Assembly (NCBI GenBank): GCA_028292305.1
Contig: JAQGMQ010000366.1
Span: 1 to 8,441 of the forward strand
Direction of reading: 5' to 3'
DNA: 8,441 nucleotides
DNA from: Rhodoferax sp.
Lineage (GTDB): Bacteria > Pseudomonadota > Gammaproteobacteria > Burkholderiales > Burkholderiaceae_C
A model generated the notes under the pieces. It did no database searches, was not told the origin of the DNA, and saw only the letters and a list, made by a program, of their open reading frames with translations. Positions 6,186 through 8,441 of this stretch are shown piece after piece (the first letter of the stretch is position 1; every line of letters begins with the position of its first letter). The position numbers were made by a program, and so were the translations under genes.

Positions 6186-7076
6186 TTCCCACCAGGGGTA
6201 GAAGTCGGGCATCTTCGAGGCCTGGTCGCGGAAGGCCGGGCTGCGCTTTTCGCGGAACGCGGCCACGCCTTCCTTGCCGTCCTGCAGGCTGGCATAGAAC
6301 ACCGCCAGCGACTCGACCTTGTGCGCCTGCACCGGGTGCTCGGCGCCGGAGTTGCGGTACATCATCTGGCGGATCAGCGCCACCGACACCGGCGAGCGGC
6401 CGCTGGTGAACTGGCGGGCGATGCGGTAGGCCTCTTCGAGCAAGGCCTCCGGCGCCACCAGCTGGCTCACCAGCCCGGCATCCAGGGCCGCCTGGGCGCT
6501 GATCAGCTCGGCGCTGTAAGTCCATTCCAGCGCCTTCGGCAGGCCCACCACACGCGGCAGAAACCAGCTCGAACAGGCCTCGGGCACGATGCCCAGCTTG
6601 CCGAACACAAAGCCGAAGCGCGCCTGCGCGGTGGCGATGCGCACGTCCATCGCCAGGGTCATGGTGGAGCCGATGCCCACCGCCACGCCGTTCACCGCGG
6701 CGATCACCGGCTTCTTGCAGGCGAAGATGGCCAGCGTGACCCGGCCGCCGGTGTCGCGCACACCCTGCACGATCTCCGGGTCGTCGAAGCGTTCGTCCAT
6801 GTCGCGCATGGTCGGGCGCAGCGACTCGTTCAGGCCGAACACATTGGCGTTGGTCTGGTCGGCCAGGTCCATGCCGGCGCAGAAGGCCCGGCCCGCGCCG
6901 GTGACCACCACCGCGCGCACCGCGTCGTCGTCGCTGGCCTGGGTGAAGGCGTCGATCAGCTCCTCGGCCATGCGGACGGTGAAGGCGTTGAGCCGGTCGG
7001 GCCGGTTCAGCGTGAGGGTCAGGATGCCGTCGTCGGCCACCTGGCAGGCGATGGTGCTGTAGTCGTTGGTGTGCAT
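6183..7076 (-). CDS. Crotonase-fold enoyl-CoA hydratase/isomerase family protein
   Basis: A 297-residue acyl-CoA-processing enzyme of the crotonase superfamily. It shows the CoA-binding and oxyanion-hole segments RAFCAGMDL (63-71) and NGVAVGIGSTM (129-139), then RFGFVFGKLGIVPEACSS (153-170) and a C-terminal REKR segment (275-278) seen in many hydratases. By my alignment, both glutamates of rat mitochondrial hydratase (E144, E164) are replaced, by T138 and F158. E166 in IVPEA instead falls where the peroxisomal-type enoyl-CoA isomerases carry their catalytic acid. It may thus isomerise a double bond or act on an unusual acyl-CoA; the name 'hydratase' is only a family label. ATG at 7076 is chosen because GAGGG lies eight bases upstream and homology-like sequence begins there. 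A longer frame to 7181 would overlap the upstream gene. Family certain. Confidence 0.92.
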   Translation of the reverse strand: MHTNDYSTIACQVADDGILTLTLNRPDRLNAFTVRMAEELIDAFTQASDDDAVRAVVVTGAGRAFCAGMDLADQTNANVFGLNESLRPTMRDMDERFDDPEIVQGVRDTGGRVTLAIFACKKPVIAAVNGVAVGIGSTMTLAMDVRIATAQARFGFVFGKLGIVPEACSSWFLPRVVGLPKALEWTYSAELISAQAALDAGLVSQLVAPEALLEEAYRIARQFTSGRSPVSVALIRQMMYRNSGAEHPVQAHKVESLAVFYASLQDGKEGVAAFREKRSPAFRDQASKMPDFYPWWE

Positions 7077-7084
7077 GGCGCTAG

Positions 7085-7090
7085 CCCTCA
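7085..7090 (-). promoter_or_regulatory. Stop codon fused to ribosome binding site before the crotonase gene
   Basis: TGAGGG on the coding strand combines the stop of the AtuA-associated small protein with the GAGGG Shine-Dalgarno of the crotonase gene, eight bases before its ATG. The intergenic gap is only 11 bases, supporting translational coupling. Confidence 0.6.
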
Positions 7091-7462
7091 GGAAGCAACA
7101 GAAATGCCGGGCAGCCGCAGCTGCGCCGTGGCGGGGTCGATCTCCAGATCCAGCAGCAGCCAGATGGCGGCCTTCTGCCAATGCAGGCCCGGCCGCAACG
7201 ACGCGTACACGCCGCCGGCCAGGGCTTCGGGCGCCACGTATTTGAGCGCGCGCAGGCCGGCGATCTCGTAGCGTTGCACCGGCCCGGGCACCACCCGGTT
7301 CAGCGCCGCGCGCACCGCGTTGGCCGACAGCGCCTGGCCCAGCAGCGCATAGGCCGGGTCGTCGCGGGCCACCAGGGTCAGGTCCAGCACATTGCCTTTG
7401 TCGCCGGCGCGGCCGGTGGCGATGTCGCCGACCCGCACGACACAGGGGTTGGATGTGTTCAT
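7088..7462 (-). CDS. AtuA-associated ferredoxin-like-fold domain protein
   Basis: A 124-residue protein matching the small domain that is the C-terminal part of full-length AtuA (acyclic terpene utilization) proteins or, as here, a separate gene next to a DUF1446 protein. The recognisable signature is GRAGDKGN (17-24), close to the family's ARSGDKG motif, near the N-terminus. It is followed by the RALKYVAPEAL segment (71-81) and a C-terminal LRPGLHWQKA segment (89-98). No signal peptide or membrane segment is seen. The ATG at 7462 overlaps the AtuA stop (ATGA) and has GGAG at 7469-7472 six bases upstream. An ATG four codons earlier (7474) overlaps that GGAG, so it is an unlikely start. The protein probably binds its AtuA partner to form a two-subunit version of the fused enzyme. 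The biochemical reaction of the family is not established to my knowledge. Confidence 0.85.
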   Translation of the reverse strand: MNTSNPCVVRVGDIATGRAGDKGNVLDLTLVARDDPAYALLGQALSANAVRAALNRVVPGPVQRYEIAGLRALKYVAPEALAGGVYASLRPGLHWQKAAIWLLLDLEIDPATAQLRLPGISVAS

Positions 7463-8441
7463 GCCTGACTCCATTCGATCTGCGGCTTCACCAGGCCTGG
7501 CGCGATGTAGCCGTCCAGCACCTCGATGCGGGGTCGCCGTTCGCTGCGCACGCTGCAGCCACCCGCCGGGCCGGACAAGGTGAGCGCATAGATTTCGTCT
7601 TCGATGAGCTGGGCGCTGTCGAGGTCGGCGCAGCGCGCCGACACATGCACGCGCAGCTCGGCCGGCGCGGCCTGCATCGGCGCCGAGCCCGCACGCAGCA
7701 CCGAGTTCACGCCCACCAGGTCGATGGCGATGTCGGTGTCATCCCATGCTGACAAGCGCAGCCGCAAGGTCTCGGCCGCACGCTGGGCGCGGGCCAGCGC
7801 GCCGCTGCCGGCAAAGCCTATTTCCAGGTCGGCGATGAAGCCCGGCAACTCCAGAAAACCGGCCACCTTGAGCGTGGGCGGCGGCCCCCAGGAACGCGCG
7901 CCCGACATGTACACGCGGTTCTTGCCCAGCTGCTCGAAGCGGATGCCGCTGAAGTCGAGGATCAGATCCGGCGTGGCGTAACGCGCCGGGGTGTGCACCT
8001 CGTACAGCAGCTGCAGGGTGCAGGTCTCCGCATCCAGGATGCCGGGCGCGCCGTCGAGCAAGCGGATCTCGGCCGTGCCGTCGGCATACACATGGGCCAT
8101 CGGATAACCGAGCTGGGCGTAGTCGGCGGCGCTCAGCAGCGCGTGGCCCACCGGGTCGAAATTGCCGCCGGTCAGCTGGCCGCCGCATTCGAGCAGATGG
8201 CCCACGGCCAGCGCGCCCGCCAGCGCAGCCTCGCCCGCTTCGAGATAGCGCAAGGCCGGTGCCGCGAACAGGGCCGAGTCGGCGACGCGGCCCGTCACCA
8301 CCACATCGGCGCCGTCGGCCAGGGCCTCGGCCATCGGCACGGCGCCGAGGTAGGCGTGGGCGCCGATCAGTTTCCCGGTGATGGGCCGGTCCCAGGCCAC
8401 CTGGTCGCGCAGGTGCATCACATCGTCGCCATGCACGGCGG
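7459..8441 (-). CDS. AtuA/DUF1446-family protein, 5' end cut by window edge
   Basis: The C-terminal 325-plus residues of an AtuA-family protein (acyclic terpene utilization, DUF1446). The family is genetically linked to citronellol/geraniol breakdown in Pseudomonas, but homologues occur in many other catabolic clusters and the reaction is unproven. Numbering from the GTG codon at 8436, signatures are the conserved VVTGRVADSAL (46-56), GHLLECGGQLTGGNFD (79-94) and the YEVHTPARYATPDLILDF segment (145-162). The frame is open to the right edge, and that GTG is an internal valine, not a start. Roughly 100-150 N-terminal residues should lie outside the window. The C-terminal small domain found in longer AtuA proteins is absent here and is encoded by the next gene, whose ATG overlaps this stop. 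This is the first gene visible in the operon, so its promoter is beyond the window. Confidence 0.9.
   Translation of the reverse strand, partial: AVHGDDVMHLRDQVAWDRPITGKLIGAHAYLGAVPMAEALADGADVVVTGRVADSALFAAPALRYLEAGEAALAGALAVGHLLECGGQLTGGNFDPVGHALLSAADYAQLGYPMAHVYADGTAEIRLLDGAPGILDAETCTLQLLYEVHTPARYATPDLILDFSGIRFEQLGKNRVYMSGARSWGPPPTLKVAGFLELPGFIADLEIGFAGSGALARAQRAAETLRLRLSAWDDTDIAIDLVGVNSVLRAGSAPMQAAPAELRVHVSARCADLDSAQLIEDEIYALTLSGPAGGCSVRSERRPRIEVLDGYIAPGLVKPQIEWSQA
7469..7472 (-). promoter_or_regulatory. Ribosome binding site deciding the small AtuA-associated protein start
   Basis: GGAG on the coding strand lies inside the last codons of the AtuA-family gene, six bases before the ATG at 7462. 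The alternative ATG at 7474-7472 shares a base with it, so the later start, which gives the 4-base ATGA overlap, is preferred. Confidence 0.55.

Noticed and set aside
4877..6295. Longer start for the monooxygenase at 6295
   Set aside because: The extra 41 residues overlap the crotonase gene and look like shadow translation. The FAD motif and a good ribosome site support 6172.
6087..7271. Long plus-strand open frame (394 codons)
   Set aside because: Antisense to the crotonase gene and its neighbours; His-rich and without a recognisable fold.
8434..8436. GTG as the start codon of the AtuA-family gene
   Set aside because: The frame is open to the window edge, and the family has conserved sequence further upstream, so this is an internal valine codon.

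Overview
The window is about two-thirds G+C and every supported gene lies on the minus strand, so transcription runs from high to low coordinates. G+C content, codon use and the mix of CoA-ester, aldolase and monooxygenase families suggest a betaproteobacterium of the order Burkholderiales (Comamonadaceae- or Alcaligenaceae-like). This is an inference from style; no rRNA or other phylogenetic marker is present.

Layout in transcription order: (1) an AtuA/DUF1446-family protein, cut by the right edge (8441-7459); (2) a small AtuA-associated ferredoxin-fold domain protein (7462-7088); (3) a crotonase-fold enoyl-CoA hydratase/isomerase (7076-6183); (4) a class B flavin-containing monooxygenase (6172-4877); (5) an RraA/HMG-aldolase-fold protein (4880-4149); (6) a D-isomer-specific 2-hydroxyacid dehydrogenase (4152-3169); (7) an HpcH/HpaI class II aldolase (3172-2357); (8) an APH-fold phosphotransferase of the ACAD10/LvaA type (2355-1339); (9) an AMP-forming acyl-CoA synthetase, cut by the left edge (1310-1). 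Four junctions are 4-base ATGA overlaps. The others have gaps of 1, 10, 11 and 28 bases, and there is no room for an internal promoter or terminator. The set therefore looks like one translationally coupled operon that continues beyond both edges. Essentially the whole window is coding.

Together the genes look like a catabolic pathway for an organic acid, ketone or terpenoid/cyclic substrate that enters CoA metabolism. The ligase makes the CoA ester. The monooxygenase inserts oxygen. The crotonase, AtuA pair and phosphotransferase act on acyl-CoA or hydroxyacyl intermediates. The HpaI aldolase, the RraA-fold protein and the hydroxyacid dehydrogenase handle 2-oxo/2-hydroxy acids near the end. 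The substrate cannot be read from the sequence, and I do not recognise this exact gene combination as a characterised pathway. Points worth a second look are a crotonase lacking both hydratase glutamates, an RraA-fold protein with Gln at a usually acidic active-site position, a kinase-ligase pair resembling the levulinate (lva) logic, and an AtuA protein whose C-terminal domain is a separate gene.
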